This document shows, in pieces, positions 20,001 through 28,911 of a stretch of 64,000 nucleotides of DNA (position 1 is the stretch's first letter; each line of letters opens with the position of its first letter). Origin of the DNA: Paenibacillus ginsengarvi. Its GTDB lineage: Bacteria > Bacillota > Bacilli > Paenibacillales > NBRC-103111. The DNA is taken from assembly GCF_003626695.1 (NCBI RefSeq), contig NZ_RBAH01000021.1:1-64000 (forward strand), in the 5' to 3' direction. The translations under genes were made by a program, and so were the position numbers. Under the pieces are notes generated by a model. That model made no database searches, was not told where the DNA came from, and worked only from the letters and a program-made list of their open reading frames with translations.

Positions 20001-20108
20001 GGGATCGTCCGGCGTAAATCTCCACTCGGGCGTATAATAAGGCGCCAGCTCCTTCATGCGGGCGATCAGATCCGCCATCGTGCGGCCATCAAGCTGCGGA
20101 GGATTCAC
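17028..20108 (-). CDS. Baseplate J/gp6-like wedge protein (Afp11-like)
   Basis: 1026 residues from GTG 20108, chosen because GGGGGGAGG lies five bases upstream and because the protein then begins NPPQLDGRTMADLI, the usual family N-terminus. The longer frame upstream of it lies antisense-like within the gp25 gene and is rejected; ATG 20189 is a weaker alternative. Next comes TPDDPDPGTALFLLFADM. The C-terminus has the J-core block with TTEDFEWLAREAYPNIAKVK. It is longer than its paralogue at 14753 because of beta-rich insertions in the first 600 residues. It forms the inner or outer wedge of the baseplate with gp25. Confidence 0.87.
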   Translation of the reverse strand: MNPPQLDGRTMADLIARMKELAPYYTPEWRFTPDDPDPGTALFLLFADMYHENVRRLNRVPYKNLVAFLNMFDVSLLPARPSATYAAFTLSEGTKEPVLIRAGTRINSAGDDVSIPFETERTVLLTPARWQAAFLTSQQHDSIVRVPQRLLTDAVTGKTAPAPLFRLRGEDNLQSHALFLAHDDLLTVYGTAVIAVEIGNSARRFDETGMCNLLTNPGLAEWLYASSDGWKPFDRVEAQGSRIVLTKSEPGEIVERDVSGHTHRWIQCRLPDHVPGKKSLAGGGVILDRIALKTDYADCLQQGGLEPDLMFYNDIQADPSGFYPFGDQFVQYGAFYLASREALTKKDGWIHLDFTLRAIENRFLPEPEQQIDWKPIMKKSKFDKKELPRASVAQVVWEYWNGGAWVRLHAGKEAEQLFYRPDTEGERKRVAFRCPGDLAALHVNGHESCWIRARVLQIENLYAPYPIYMSPWLTDVRLSYGFDDRVYRTDRCLTLNNMVYEDRTPYCRGEAGGFEPFVPLAAEHPTLHIAFDSPPVKGPISIYAAVLPQRMSGEARPWLEWEYLREPAVPSGKPEWAPLKVIDETKGLTESGTIQFAGPPDFAGSRLFDTYGYWIRAVNRDNRYEDVEGAQPFPRLCGLFLNTVRAIQQEAMPEEFPERRELEEGDVYLLSGPNIVSEEVWVDETERLTEEDIAAIEESGDPIVETLRDSDGKLQKAWVRWSETDRLAGSGGKARLYQIDRALGKLRFGDGIHGMEPPQDGLENVKVRYSVTLGQRGNADIGTIVNLENSIAFVSGVTNVEPAAGGCDPEPLEAAIRRGPQALKHRGRAVTTEDFEWLAREAYPNIAKVKCMANRNSRMEHEPGSMTLVVLPKDGQAGIPAFGELKKRVEAYLIERASSLVAWPEHIQAVPPVFLEISITAIVAVEHFDNVLPTELEAIRKLERFLDPLTGNFDGLGWGIGQTIHPSVFYALLKTIRTISFVEKLYMTVYKLEDESRIELDGNRPVQIPHGVIVSGKHKVSVRYTL

Positions 20109-20172
20109 CCCTTCCTCCCCCCTTCGTTCGTTTTCGGCATACGGCGCGCTCCTTCGCGGCCGGGCAGCGCCC

Positions 20173-20574
20173 TTAGTTGGTTCCTTCATGCAAGTAGAAC
20201 GGATAGACCTGGTTGAATAAATTGTTCGTCGTTCGGACGATATACCCGATCCGGATTTGCACTTTGCCCGGATCGAGCTTGTCCGGGACGGCCTTGACTT
20301 CGACTTCGTCCACCCTTGGCTCCCATACCCGGATCGCATCTAGAATGCTGCCCTCGAGCAAACGCAGCGTCATGTCGTCGGTCGTGCCGAACACAAAGCT
20401 CCGCATCTCGCAGCCGAAGCCCGGCCGCATGACGCGTTCCCCCCGGGATGTGCCGAGAATGATGCGGATCGACTCGGCAATATCTTCCTCGTACTCCGAC
20501 AAACGAATCCGGCCGGTCGCGGGATCGACCTGGATCGGAAATTTCCAGCCGCGTCCGAGAAATTCGCTGGACAT
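20173..20574 (-). CDS. gp25/GPW-like baseplate protein (Afp9-like)
   Basis: 133 residues. The family signature ERVMRPGFGCEMRSFVFG is present at about residues 46-63, preceded by IAESIRIILGTSRG. gp25-like proteins join the wedge to the sheath and nucleate sheath assembly. The length is normal. It is followed by the larger baseplate-J gene. Confidence 0.92.
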   Translation of the reverse strand: MSSEFLGRGWKFPIQVDPATGRIRLSEYEEDIAESIRIILGTSRGERVMRPGFGCEMRSFVFGTTDDMTLRLLEGSILDAIRVWEPRVDEVEVKAVPDKLDPGKVQIRIGYIVRTTNNLFNQVYPFYLHEGTN

Positions 20575-20619
20575 CGCTTCTTTCGCCCCTTTGCCTGCCG
20601 CAGCGGCGCTCGCCCGGCG

Positions 20620-21336
20620 TCAGTTGATTTTGACCAGCGAGCCTTTGATATTGATCATGCCGTCCGATTTAATGTCGAGCATGGCTCCCGCTTTGAGCTC
20701 CATCTTCGCCGATGCTTCGATGCCGATCTGCGCGGATTTGATCTTGACCTCTTTGACGCTTTCGATCGCCACGTTGCCTTTGGCGTCGATCGTAATTTTC
20801 GTGGAGCTGCTCTTAATGGAAATTTCGTTCGCGGAGCCGCCCTTGATCGTAATCGTATTGTTGCCGCTCTGATCGGCCACCTGGAGCGAATCGTCCTTGT
20901 CCGCGAGGACGACGGTTTGCCCCTTCTTCGTTTTGATCGTAATCGTTTCTTCACCGGATTTGTCGGAAAACAAAATATGACTGCCCGAGCGGGACACGAT
21001 TTTGCGCTCGTCGTTTTTGTCGGCGGGAGCAGGCGGCGCATTTTTTTTGTTCCATAACGTTCCGATGACGATCGGATAGCGGATTTGGCCCAAATGAAAA
21101 GCGACCAGCACCTCGTCGCCGACCTCGGGAATGAACAGGCTGCCCATTTCCTTGCCCGCCATCATCGTGGCGATGCGCACCCAGTCCGTCTCCGATTGCT
21201 CGTCGTGAAGCGGGAGATGCAGCTTGACCCTTCCGAGCTTGTCCGGATCGTTGTTATTTGTCACGACTCCGATCATGACGCCGTCGATGCGGGGATTGAG
21301 CACATTCGGCATCAGGTCGATCGGAAATTCCATCAT
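20620..21336 (-). CDS. gpV-like spike protein with beta-helix tail
   Basis: 238 residues. An OB-fold region (VVTNNNDPDKLGRVKLHLP, then WVRIATMMAG and VGDEVLVAFHLG, and PIVIGTLWNKKN) is followed by alternating-residue strands from about 120 to the end (TITIKTKKG, NTITIKGG, TKITIDAKG, MINIKGSLVKIN) that would form a trimeric beta-helix spike. This is the puncturing part of Afp8/VgrG as a separate gene. The start ATG overlaps the gpD stop (ATGA), and AGGAGGG lies nine bases upstream. No PAAR tip gene is seen. Confidence 0.9.
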   Translation of the reverse strand: MMEFPIDLMPNVLNPRIDGVMIGVVTNNNDPDKLGRVKLHLPLHDEQSETDWVRIATMMAGKEMGSLFIPEVGDEVLVAFHLGQIRYPIVIGTLWNKKNAPPAPADKNDERKIVSRSGSHILFSDKSGEETITIKTKKGQTVVLADKDDSLQVADQSGNNTITIKGGSANEISIKSSSTKITIDAKGNVAIESVKEVKIKSAQIGIEASAKMELKAGAMLDIKSDGMINIKGSLVKIN

Positions 21337-22421
21337 ACGGCGTTCCCTCCTAATCGGAATCGCGTTACGTAGCCGTCCCCGTCGAGCAGATGGGTTGCGG
21401 AAGTGATGTAGTACGGCTGATTGTACGTCTTTCCTGCGCCGCTAATTTTCAAATACCGTCCCGCCCGGATTTCGGGGATACCGCCGCATTCGCCTGTCCC
21501 TGCCACGAGCTTCATCGAGCGACTGTTCAAGTAGGCGTTCGCATAGTTTTTCGCTTCGTCCGCAGAGCCCGCATTCATATACAGCGTTTCCGTATAATCG
21601 CCGATGGCGGCCAGCAAGTCTTTGCCCGTCTTGGAATTGCCGCCGAGCTTCTGAATCGCGCCGGCTTCGTTCAGCACAACCTTCTGCTCCTTGTCGTCCC
21701 AGAAACGGATTTTGACTCCGGTCAGCTGCTCGGCCAGATTATGCTCGATGGACAGCGACCGCAGTTCTCTCCCCAAAGCGAGCGTCACAACAGGCGACGT
21801 CTGTGTTAGCGGCTTGCGGAAATACAGATGCTTGCCGATGACGAAAAAATCGAAACCTAGCAGTTTGGCAAGGTGTTGGATGAAATGAAAATCGTCCATC
21901 ATGTTTTGCGAAATGGTCGGCAGCTTCTCCGCCGTAGCGTCGATATGCGGCGTCGCTTTGTGCCGCGATGCGATCTCCTGCACCACATCGCTGATCTTCT
22001 TCTCATTCCACGTCTGCATCCGCGTGCCCTTCATCATGAAAAAACTTAAGTCCATGCCGCTGACGAGAAGCATCGCGCCTTCTTCCTGAGACTCGACCGT
22101 GACCGACGTAATGTACCCGCTGAACACCGGCGTAACCATATCGACGTAGCCGAACTTGATATCGATCGGCGCGCCGATCGGAAATACGCTCAGCCATAAC
22201 CACTCACTCGATTTCCAGTCGAAGGCGTTCGTGATGCGGATCGTAAACGAGTCTGCGGTCGGCTCGATCGTCGTATGGACTCTGACGGAGGCTATGGCGA
22301 TCCCATCCGATATTTTGCTGCCGTTTACGGTAATTTCGGCGGCCGGCGCGTAAAACTGCTTGTATTTGCTCTCCAGATCGGAGTAAGAGAATGAGCTCGT
22401 TTCAAGCTGCAACTGGGCCAT
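21333..22421 (-). CDS. gpD-like hub protein (gp27 half of Afp8)
   Basis: 362 residues of the phage late control D family, which forms the hub ring between tube and spike. Recognisable blocks are FGYVDMVTPVFSGYITSV, DVVQEIASRHKA, FHFIQHLAKLLGFDFFV and FRLGGNAV at the end. In Afp and PVC this is fused to the spike as one protein; here it is split, with an ATGA overlap to the spike gene. It starts four bases after the LysM gene. Confidence 0.9.
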   Translation of the reverse strand: MAQLQLETSSFSYSDLESKYKQFYAPAAEITVNGSKISDGIAIASVRVHTTIEPTADSFTIRITNAFDWKSSEWLWLSVFPIGAPIDIKFGYVDMVTPVFSGYITSVTVESQEEGAMLLVSGMDLSFFMMKGTRMQTWNEKKISDVVQEIASRHKATPHIDATAEKLPTISQNMMDDFHFIQHLAKLLGFDFFVIGKHLYFRKPLTQTSPVVTLALGRELRSLSIEHNLAEQLTGVKIRFWDDKEQKVVLNEAGAIQKLGGNSKTGKDLLAAIGDYTETLYMNAGSADEAKNYANAYLNSRSMKLVAGTGECGGIPEIRAGRYLKISGAGKTYNQPYYITSATHLLDGDGYVTRFRLGGNAV

Positions 22422-22424
22422 AGC

Positions 22425-23051
22425 TTAGTACAACCTCGGAACCGTTATTTTTTTGCCGGACGGCGGCTTCGACGGGTTGTCGATCCGGTTCGCTCTGGCG
22501 ATTTCCCGCCAAAGGCCCGGGTCCTGATATTCTTCGGCCGCAATCATCCACAGCTCCTCGCCCTGTTTGAGCATCTTCTGCTTCGTTCGGTCGGCGGAAT
22601 GGCGCGGAATGTGCTGAAGCTGCTCCTCCTTTGTGTACCAAGAGGTTAGATTTACTTTCAGCTTGGCCCGCACCGGGATTCCCGTATCGAGAAACATCGT
22701 GAACGACTGCGTTACTTTTTCGACGACTCCCTTGAAGTCGAACGAACCCCATACGAACCGGCAAATCGGCGGAGCGTGAAGCTCCTTCTCCACATCGAGC
22801 AGGCCCGTAATTTTTTTCGTATATTCCCGCACATCCGTCTTTTTCTCGTATGTATCGAAAAACAAGTCGAGCGACAGCGTGGTATTGTTCCCGTTCACGA
22901 ACTGCCCGAGCGGCAGCGACAGTCCGGGCACCCGCTCCCAATTGAAGTTGTTGCTCGACTCCAGATTGTATTCGTTAGGATTGAACAGCACTTCGATATC
23001 TTCCTTGCTGCCGCCCCGGTCTACGACGAATTTCGCTTTTTTGAGCGCCAA
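22425..23051 (-). CDS. LysM tube-baseplate adaptor (Afp7-like)
   Basis: 208 residues. The N-terminal CIS-tube-type domain has FNPNEYNLESSNNFNWE and FDTYEKKTDVREYT. The C-terminal LysM is at about 155-206 (MLKQGEELWMIAAEEY, IARANRIDNPSKPPSG, KKITVPRLY). In Afp and PVC this protein joins the last tube ring to the hub. The start codon is TTG 23051 after AAAGGCGGG; no ATG is suitably placed. Confidence 0.9.
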   Translation of the reverse strand: MALKKAKFVVDRGGSKEDIEVLFNPNEYNLESSNNFNWERVPGLSLPLGQFVNGNNTTLSLDLFFDTYEKKTDVREYTKKITGLLDVEKELHAPPICRFVWGSFDFKGVVEKVTQSFTMFLDTGIPVRAKLKVNLTSWYTKEEQLQHIPRHSADRTKQKMLKQGEELWMIAAEEYQDPGLWREIARANRIDNPSKPPSGKKITVPRLY

Positions 23052-23095
23052 AGCCGTTTTCCCGCCTTTCTGCGATTGCCGATTTCATCGTTCGG

Positions 23096-26000
23096 TTAAA
23101 AGCCTCGCGTTTGCCGGTCAAAACGCATTTTCCGCTCGATCTCGCGATACACCCGTTCGGCGAGCTTCTTGATATCGAACTGCGGCAGCTTCTTGACCAT
23201 CTTGAGCAGCTCTTCCATATCGGCCTTGGAATCCCTCGGAGCCTGCTCCACAGCCGCATTCGCGGTCGGACGCGGCATATAGCTTCTCCTGTAATCGAGA
23301 TCGGCAGGCTCCATGACATGAACGCCGGACGGCGATTCGAAGCCGAGCTTGTGCTCCAGCAGCGGCGATGAAACGTTAGCCGAGTGCTGCACGCCTGTCT
23401 GCCCGCCGATTGTGGAAATGGCTCTGCCGGAATCGACCAGCGTCAGCGACGCTCGGCTCACGCCGCCGATTGTGTCGTTCGAAGCCGATCTTCTGGCGAA
23501 GGAACGCTGGAAGGCGACATCGTTTGCAGAAGCGAGGCTCGGACTGACGGCCGTTCGTGGCGCGACCGGTGACGGCATAACGGTCGATGCGGCAGACATG
23601 CGGCGCCGGATCGTATCCGCTTGTCCGTTTGCCCGTACCATCGAAGGACCGGACAGCGAGTGCGGCCGATTAGGTGAAAATCCGCTTGCGGCCGAATCGC
23701 CAGCCGTACCGGCCCCTGCGGCGATGCGTCTGCTTCCCGCGTACAGGGCTAATGTTGTTGTTTCCCCCACTGCCCGCTGCCAGATCGGCTTTACGACCGT
23801 TTCGAAGGAACGACTTACTTGCATCCCGGCATGATGCAGATTCGTATGCGATCTCCATAGGTGCTGCTCAAGCGCTCCGGACGCAAGACGGCGCTGCACT
23901 TCGCCCGGCAACTTCACCGCGGAATGGGATGCCGGCGCTCCTGTTATGGCTGCAATACGGCGCCCGGCAGCAGACGCTGCCGCCGTCCACGCTTCGCTTG
24001 GAATCACTTGTCTGCGTAGCGTCCTTAACGATCCGGCGTCCGTCCCCCGGCCGCCGAAGCTAATCGCCGGCACCGCAGCTCTCCCGGCCGTTTGACCGGG
24101 AAAAGCGGACCGAACCGGCTGCGAAACGATTCGTTGCAACATGGCCGCTTCTTCGCCCGCGGGAGAATACGGCGTACGCCGCCAAGCAAACGGAGGCGGG
24201 AAACGGCCCGCTCCAGCCACCGGAACGCTCGGTTTTACAGCTACTCTCTCCGGCAACCCCGCCCCTGCAACGGGCTGCCGCCCATCTGTTCGTCGGCGTG
24301 TCTGCATCTGCTGCCAGATAAACTCCTGCACGGTCTGCAAGAGCGTTCTTGCGGTCCTGATCCCCGGTTCCGCCGCTTTTGGCAGTATGCCGCGCCGCGC
24401 CGCAAGTTCGCCCGAGACTTGCGGCGGCTGCGCCGGGCCATTCATGTCCGTTACGATGACCGTACGGGCCGGCGTGTGCCGCCGTAAAATCGAGCTTGCT
24501 GCGGTTTGGAACCCGCCAATATCGCGTGACGGCGCATCCCCCTTGACTGGTCCCTCGTGAAGCCGATTTACAGAATCAAACCGGCGCCGAACGGGAGTAT
24601 CCGTGGGCCACTGCACCGACACTGGAGCAAACGCATTCTCCCGTTGAATCGGCCCGGATAAGCGGCGTTGGATCGATGCCAAGGGGGATTCTGCCAAACC
24701 AGCCGCCGGCTTTTCGTTCGATGGAAATCCGCGAAGCGAGCTGCGCAATGATGCCGTTCGCCGGAACAGGCCCGGTTCAAACCGGTCGCTGTTCATATCT
24801 GTACTGCCTGCTGCCGGTGAGTTCGACCTGGTACCGGATAAGATCGTTCCGGTTCTGTACGTCCGTTCCGCTGGCGCTTCGTTTCGGCCGCTCCGGCTGT
24901 GTGCCGCTTCGGGCGGAACCATAGGCCATTGCGGGTTGATGCGCACGTCCAGTTTTTCGCGTTGCGAATTCGTTCGGAACGTTTCCGGAATGATACGAGT
25001 TAGCCGCCCGATCGAAGCAGTTCCTAACGGCGCTGGTTCTGTTGCCGTTGTGAGACGCTGCACTACTCGCTGCGTTTCCGGTTGCTGCTCAATTCGTGCC
25101 GAAAGCGGCGGACGGCTCGTTTCCGTTACCGACCGGATAAACTGCTTCATCTCTTGGGATGCGTAGAGCGGCTTTGGCTGTTCCTGCGTTGTCGCGCGAC
25201 GCTGCACTACTCGCTGCGTTTCCGGTTGCCGCTCGGTTCGTGCCAAGAGCGGCGACCGATTCGCTTCCGTTATCAACCGGACGAGCCTTCTCGTCTCTTC
25301 GGTTGTATAGAGCGGCTTCGGCTGCTCCTGCAACGTCGCGCGACGCTGTACTACAACTCGCTGACCTCGCGGTTGCTGCTCAGCTCGTGCCGAGAGCGGA
25401 GACAGGCTCGCTTCCGTTATCAACCGGACAAGCCTTCTCGCCTCTTCGGATACGTAAAGCGGCTTCGGCTGCTCAAGCGCCGCCGTACGACGCTGCACTA
25501 TTACTCGCCGATCTTCCGTTTGCATCTCGGTCCGTGACGCCAGCTGTTGACGGTTCACTTCCGCAACCATTCGAACGAGCCTTCTCGCTTCAGCTGTGAA
25601 TAGCGGCCCTGGCTCCGGCAGCGTCGTCGTACTGCGCCGCACAACTCGTTGTGCCCCCGGCCAGCTATCTCCCCGGTACGGACGGAATAGCGCATTTGTC
25701 TCCGCTCGGGCGAGTAACGGCAGCCGCTTCCCTTTCCTCAAGACATCCTTGCCTAAGCTGAAGCGGCTTGCTGCATATGCCGTTCGAGTGTCAGCCGGAA
25801 GAGATTCCGCGGGCAACTGGCTTCGCGCTTGCATACGATCAGGCACATCTGCCTCGTTCGGACTTCTCCGCAGCGTTTGATCCGTAGTGGACCTCGCGCC
25901 GCTTGTAGAGCGATCCGGCTTGCCGCTACCTGTAACGGCGCCCCTCCCGCTCATGCCAAGCTTCCGGAGTAAACTTCTTGCATCCGAAATCGCCGTTCCT

Positions 26001-28432
26001 GGCAACCGAGGTAAAACCTCACTTCGTTCAATTGGCTCTAACCGACTCTTGCGAAACAGCCAATCATCGAAAGCGGGCTGCGCCGCTAGCGTATGTGCCG
26101 ACAGCGTTGTGGACGGTGAGGCGACCGGCCTGCCTTCCTTGCTCACCTTCCTGAGCACCACGGCTGCGGGAATCGCCCGTGTTGGACTCGCTCCCGGAGC
26201 TTGGCGAATGAGTCTTGCAACCGGAGTCTCCCTCGTGCCATCGTCTTTAGCCGAAGCCAAACGGCGAATCGATTCCGTACGGGTCATCCCGCTCGATCGT
26301 TTGGCAGGAAACTCCCGGAGCCAAGCCGCGAAATCGCGAACAGGGCCGGGCAGCATCCGGTCGCCGTGGAAACGTGGGTTCGGCAAAGCCGTTCTCTTCG
26401 CTTCTGCGGTTCCGCCGGCGGCGCCAGCTCCCGTTCCCGCACTTGCCGTTGTCGCGACGATCGCGTCAGCGCCAGCCGCGAAATCCGGGTTGGGCGCTCT
26501 CTGTTCTCCCTCGCGCCGTCCCTCTGGCGAAACCCGCGTCGACGTCAAGAATCGTCTGTCCCCAACGCCTAAACTTTCGCTAGCCACCTGCTGAAACGAA
26601 GCAGGGACCGCTAGATGCGAACGGAACACAAGGCCGGTCATCGAGCTGCCTGATAGGAACGGCTTCCGGAGTATCGGATCGCTTGACGCGCTGTTTCTTA
26701 CCGTCTGCAACACTGGCCGGTTAACGGCCGGCAGCCGGATCACGCCGGACGAGCGGTATATCGCCCCTTCTTCGGCCCGTACATGCTGTTCGGCAGGCAT
26801 AGCGAGTGCTCTCTGTCCCCCGAAAGCAGCAGGAAAGCGTCCGGATTGCCGAAAAGGAGACAATACTTGATTCGCAAGAATCGAATCCATCGAAGCAGCC
26901 TCAGCGTCCCTCCGCGCTAATTGCCGACCGGCGGAAGACGCCAGGGAATCGGTAGCGGCGGAGCCGACTTTTCGTCCACTCAGGAAAACAGGATTTATTT
27001 GCGAATGCTGCGTACTATATAAGCTTCGCCTTATCAGGGCGATTGGATCTGCGCTGTGTATGTATTCGACTCGCGCCGCTATCTTCGCTATCGGCAGCGT
27101 CAATCGGGACTTAGTTTCAGTCATGCTGTGCTCCTGCGCATTAATCCATGGAGCCAAATGGGTAAAATATGTATATGGAAGTCGGATCGTTTCGGTACGG
27201 CCATGCCTTGACGTATCGCCTTCCGTCGCGAAAACCGCGCCGGGGCGTCCCGCTCGGCGGCCAAACGGCGCTACCGATCCTTCATCGTTTTCGTTGTTGA
27301 CAGGCTTCTCGCGCGCGACATAGCGGCCGCTGCGAGCTTCGTGCTGCTCGGTGTCCATGGTGCGGAAGACAGTCCGGGTTCGGCTGTCCCCTTGAGTCAC
27401 GCTGGCGTTCCGCAGCGGTAACGTTTCCTGCTCGGATCGCTGCCGGTTATATCGCAAATCTACTAGCTTAATTGGTAATTGCGTATCGATCCGATTCATC
27501 CGAATCGGATATCGTAATCGCTCCCGTTCGGCTGCTGCCCTGCTCGCTCGCAAGACGACCGGTACATCGTGTGTCTGGTTTAGACCTGTCGTCGATATCT
27601 GCCTAGCAGCCCGTTTGTCCGAAAAGGAGGCTGTATCCGGAGCCAGTGCGGGGAACCATAAGCTTCTATTAACGGTAAAGAAAGATTGCACATCTTGCTG
27701 CCGGATCACACCGGCCTTTTCTTCCGTATAACGGGTAAACCGATCATGCTGGCGCTCCGCTGCCGGGTCACGATCTTTCTGACCGGGTATAAACGGCCGA
27801 CTCGCGCCGATTCCTTCCGGTCCGCGGCTCCCCCTTGCATCAGCTGTTGCGGATTTATTGCTTGTCACAGAGGCAGGCAACCCCCCAAGCTGCGACGTTG
27901 CAACAGACAAAACTCCATATGGCGGGCGAGGAGCATCATACTCGAATCGCGGCGACGGTACCGCATTCTGTCCGGGGAAGCTTAATTTGGCGATGGAAAC
28001 GTTCGGCGTGACGACCGCCGGCTCGGCTCTCTCACGGATCACTCGGTTCACGAACGACACACTGCCGGTCGCGGGACCGACACTCCGACTATCGGCTGCC
28101 GTTAAGGCCGGCTTTACCGGCTGCTTCGCCCTGGTATCGTCGGCTGCGGCTTGCTTCGCTTGCTGCATCAGGATCAGCCGCTCGCCCGGCGTACCGCTTC
28201 GGCTGCCGGACCCGCCCATCACCTGACGAACGAGCTCTCGCTGCTGCTTGAATATGAGCGATATACGTCCCAGATAGTCGCCGTGTGCAACCCCGTACTT
28301 GCTCATAATACCGGAAGCGAACTCGGCAGCTCCGTTAAAGGTCAGAGTCTGTCTTCGCTTTCCGAAATCGGAATCGGCCGATCGCGTCATATCGGTCGGG
28401 ATTCGGGATGTATGCGGTTGTCGCAAATGCAT
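23096..28432 (-). CDS. Giant Arg-rich disordered eCIS protein
   Basis: 1778 residues, by far the largest gene here. Residues about 33-75 (NGAAEFASGIMSKYGVAHGD, LIFKQQRELVRQV) look helical. The next 1600 residues are rich in Arg, Ala, Pro, Ser and Thr with no hydrophobic segments, and appear disordered and strongly basic. Residues about 920-1155 hold five tandem repeats of about 47 residues (core RRLVRLITEANRSPL and EQPKPLY). The last 45 residues are helical and charged (FDIKKLAERVYREIERKMR, then RQTRGF), like the short conserved tail of small proteins at this locus position in other eCIS. GGGGGA lies seven bases before ATG 28432. It sits between tube 2 and the LysM adaptor. Possible roles are ruler, lumen filler/cargo scaffold or cap; none is established. 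Confidence 0.75.
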   Translation of the reverse strand: MHLRQPHTSRIPTDMTRSADSDFGKRRQTLTFNGAAEFASGIMSKYGVAHGDYLGRISLIFKQQRELVRQVMGGSGSRSGTPGERLILMQQAKQAAADDTRAKQPVKPALTAADSRSVGPATGSVSFVNRVIRERAEPAVVTPNVSIAKLSFPGQNAVPSPRFEYDAPRPPYGVLSVATSQLGGLPASVTSNKSATADARGSRGPEGIGASRPFIPGQKDRDPAAERQHDRFTRYTEEKAGVIRQQDVQSFFTVNRSLWFPALAPDTASFSDKRAARQISTTGLNQTHDVPVVLRASRAAAERERLRYPIRMNRIDTQLPIKLVDLRYNRQRSEQETLPLRNASVTQGDSRTRTVFRTMDTEQHEARSGRYVAREKPVNNENDEGSVAPFGRRAGRPGAVFATEGDTSRHGRTETIRLPYTYFTHLAPWINAQEHSMTETKSRLTLPIAKIAARVEYIHSADPIALIRRSLYSTQHSQINPVFLSGRKVGSAATDSLASSAGRQLARRDAEAASMDSILANQVLSPFRQSGRFPAAFGGQRALAMPAEQHVRAEEGAIYRSSGVIRLPAVNRPVLQTVRNSASSDPILRKPFLSGSSMTGLVFRSHLAVPASFQQVASESLGVGDRRFLTSTRVSPEGRREGEQRAPNPDFAAGADAIVATTASAGTGAGAAGGTAEAKRTALPNPRFHGDRMLPGPVRDFAAWLREFPAKRSSGMTRTESIRRLASAKDDGTRETPVARLIRQAPGASPTRAIPAAVVLRKVSKEGRPVASPSTTLSAHTLAAQPAFDDWLFRKSRLEPIERSEVLPRLPGTAISDARSLLRKLGMSGRGAVTGSGKPDRSTSGARSTTDQTLRRSPNEADVPDRMQARSQLPAESLPADTRTAYAASRFSLGKDVLRKGKRLPLLARAETNALFRPYRGDSWPGAQRVVRRSTTTLPEPGPLFTAEARRLVRMVAEVNRQQLASRTEMQTEDRRVIVQRRTAALEQPKPLYVSEEARRLVRLITEASLSPLSARAEQQPRGQRVVVQRRATLQEQPKPLYTTEETRRLVRLITEANRSPLLARTERQPETQRVVQRRATTQEQPKPLYASQEMKQFIRSVTETSRPPLSARIEQQPETQRVVQRLTTATEPAPLGTASIGRLTRIIPETFRTNSQREKLDVRINPQWPMVPPEAAHSRSGRNEAPAERTYRTGTILSGTRSNSPAAGSTDMNSDRFEPGLFRRTASLRSSLRGFPSNEKPAAGLAESPLASIQRRLSGPIQRENAFAPVSVQWPTDTPVRRRFDSVNRLHEGPVKGDAPSRDIGGFQTAASSILRRHTPARTVIVTDMNGPAQPPQVSGELAARRGILPKAAEPGIRTARTLLQTVQEFIWQQMQTRRRTDGRQPVAGAGLPERVAVKPSVPVAGAGRFPPPFAWRRTPYSPAGEEAAMLQRIVSQPVRSAFPGQTAGRAAVPAISFGGRGTDAGSLRTLRRQVIPSEAWTAAASAAGRRIAAITGAPASHSAVKLPGEVQRRLASGALEQHLWRSHTNLHHAGMQVSRSFETVVKPIWQRAVGETTTLALYAGSRRIAAGAGTAGDSAASGFSPNRPHSLSGPSMVRANGQADTIRRRMSAASTVMPSPVAPRTAVSPSLASANDVAFQRSFARRSASNDTIGGVSRASLTLVDSGRAISTIGGQTGVQHSANVSSPLLEHKLGFESPSGVHVMEPADLDYRRSYMPRPTANAAVEQAPRDSKADMEELLKMVKKLPQFDIKKLAERVYREIERKMRFDRQTRGF
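24960..25660 (-). repeat. Five tandem ~142-bp coding repeats
   Basis: Tandem degenerate repeats inside the giant gene encode about 47 residues each: QRVVVQRR, EQPKPLY, RRLVRLITEAN, then PLSARxEQQPE. Copies 2-4 are most alike at DNA level, with shared blocks such as CGACGCTGCACTACTCGCTG on the plus strand. They suggest recent duplication and possible length variation. Confidence 0.75.
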
Positions 28433-28456
28433 GAACGAATCCCCCTAACGCGAAAA

Positions 28457-28903
28457 CTACTTGCTGAAAATCGCTTTCAGACCGTTATGCACAATCTCGA
28501 TCGATTCGACCGCAAGGCTGTTTCCGGCTGCGTTCAAGCTCGGCCCGATCCATTTGACCGGAAAGGCTTCAAAAAAATTCCAGCGACAGATTTCATTACC
28601 GCCGTGATTGTACAAAATAACGGAACCGTTCTTCCGCTGCACGTTCCCGCCTGCCACGCCGTCATACCAATCCCATAGCTCGCTTGATTGCGTCATTCCG
28701 CGTTTGAGCACGATCCGGGTATACTTCGTTTGCTTGATCCAGTAATGAACGTGCGTATTCAGGCCCCCTTCGGGGAATTCCATCACTTCGGTTTCCGATC
28801 CTACGCCCGTCACCTCGGAAAATCCGCCTACGAGAAGCCCGTCCAGCTCCACCTTGAATCGGAAAGCGCCGATTGCGTCGTTTAATCGAGTGGGTGGGGC
28901 CAT
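28457..28903 (-). CDS. Second tube-type protein (gp19/Hcp-like)
   Basis: 148 residues from ATG 28903, with GAGGTGA eight bases upstream; a GTG at 28915 overlapping the preceding stop is less likely. T4 gp19-like tube fold: FRFKVELDGLLVGGFSEVTG, then KRGMTQSSELWDWYDG and WNFFEAFPVKWIGPSLNA. It is diverged from tube 1 at 29561. In Afp and PVC, second tube paralogues such as Afp5 form the first ring on the baseplate; the position before the LysM adaptor fits that role. Confidence 0.9.
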   Translation of the reverse strand: MAPPTRLNDAIGAFRFKVELDGLLVGGFSEVTGVGSETEVMEFPEGGLNTHVHYWIKQTKYTRIVLKRGMTQSSELWDWYDGVAGGNVQRKNGSVILYNHGGNEICRWNFFEAFPVKWIGPSLNAAGNSLAVESIEIVHNGLKAIFSK

Positions 28904-28911
28904 CGGTTTCG

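Noticed and set aside
20109..20339. N-terminal 77 residues of the longest baseplate-J frame
   Set aside because: Overlaps the gp25 gene and lacks family similarity; GTG 20108 has an excellent ribosome site.
25887..26594. Plus-strand frames antisense to the giant eCIS gene
   Set aside because: The Arg/Ser/Pro-rich coding strand leaves few stops on the other strand; composition-driven.
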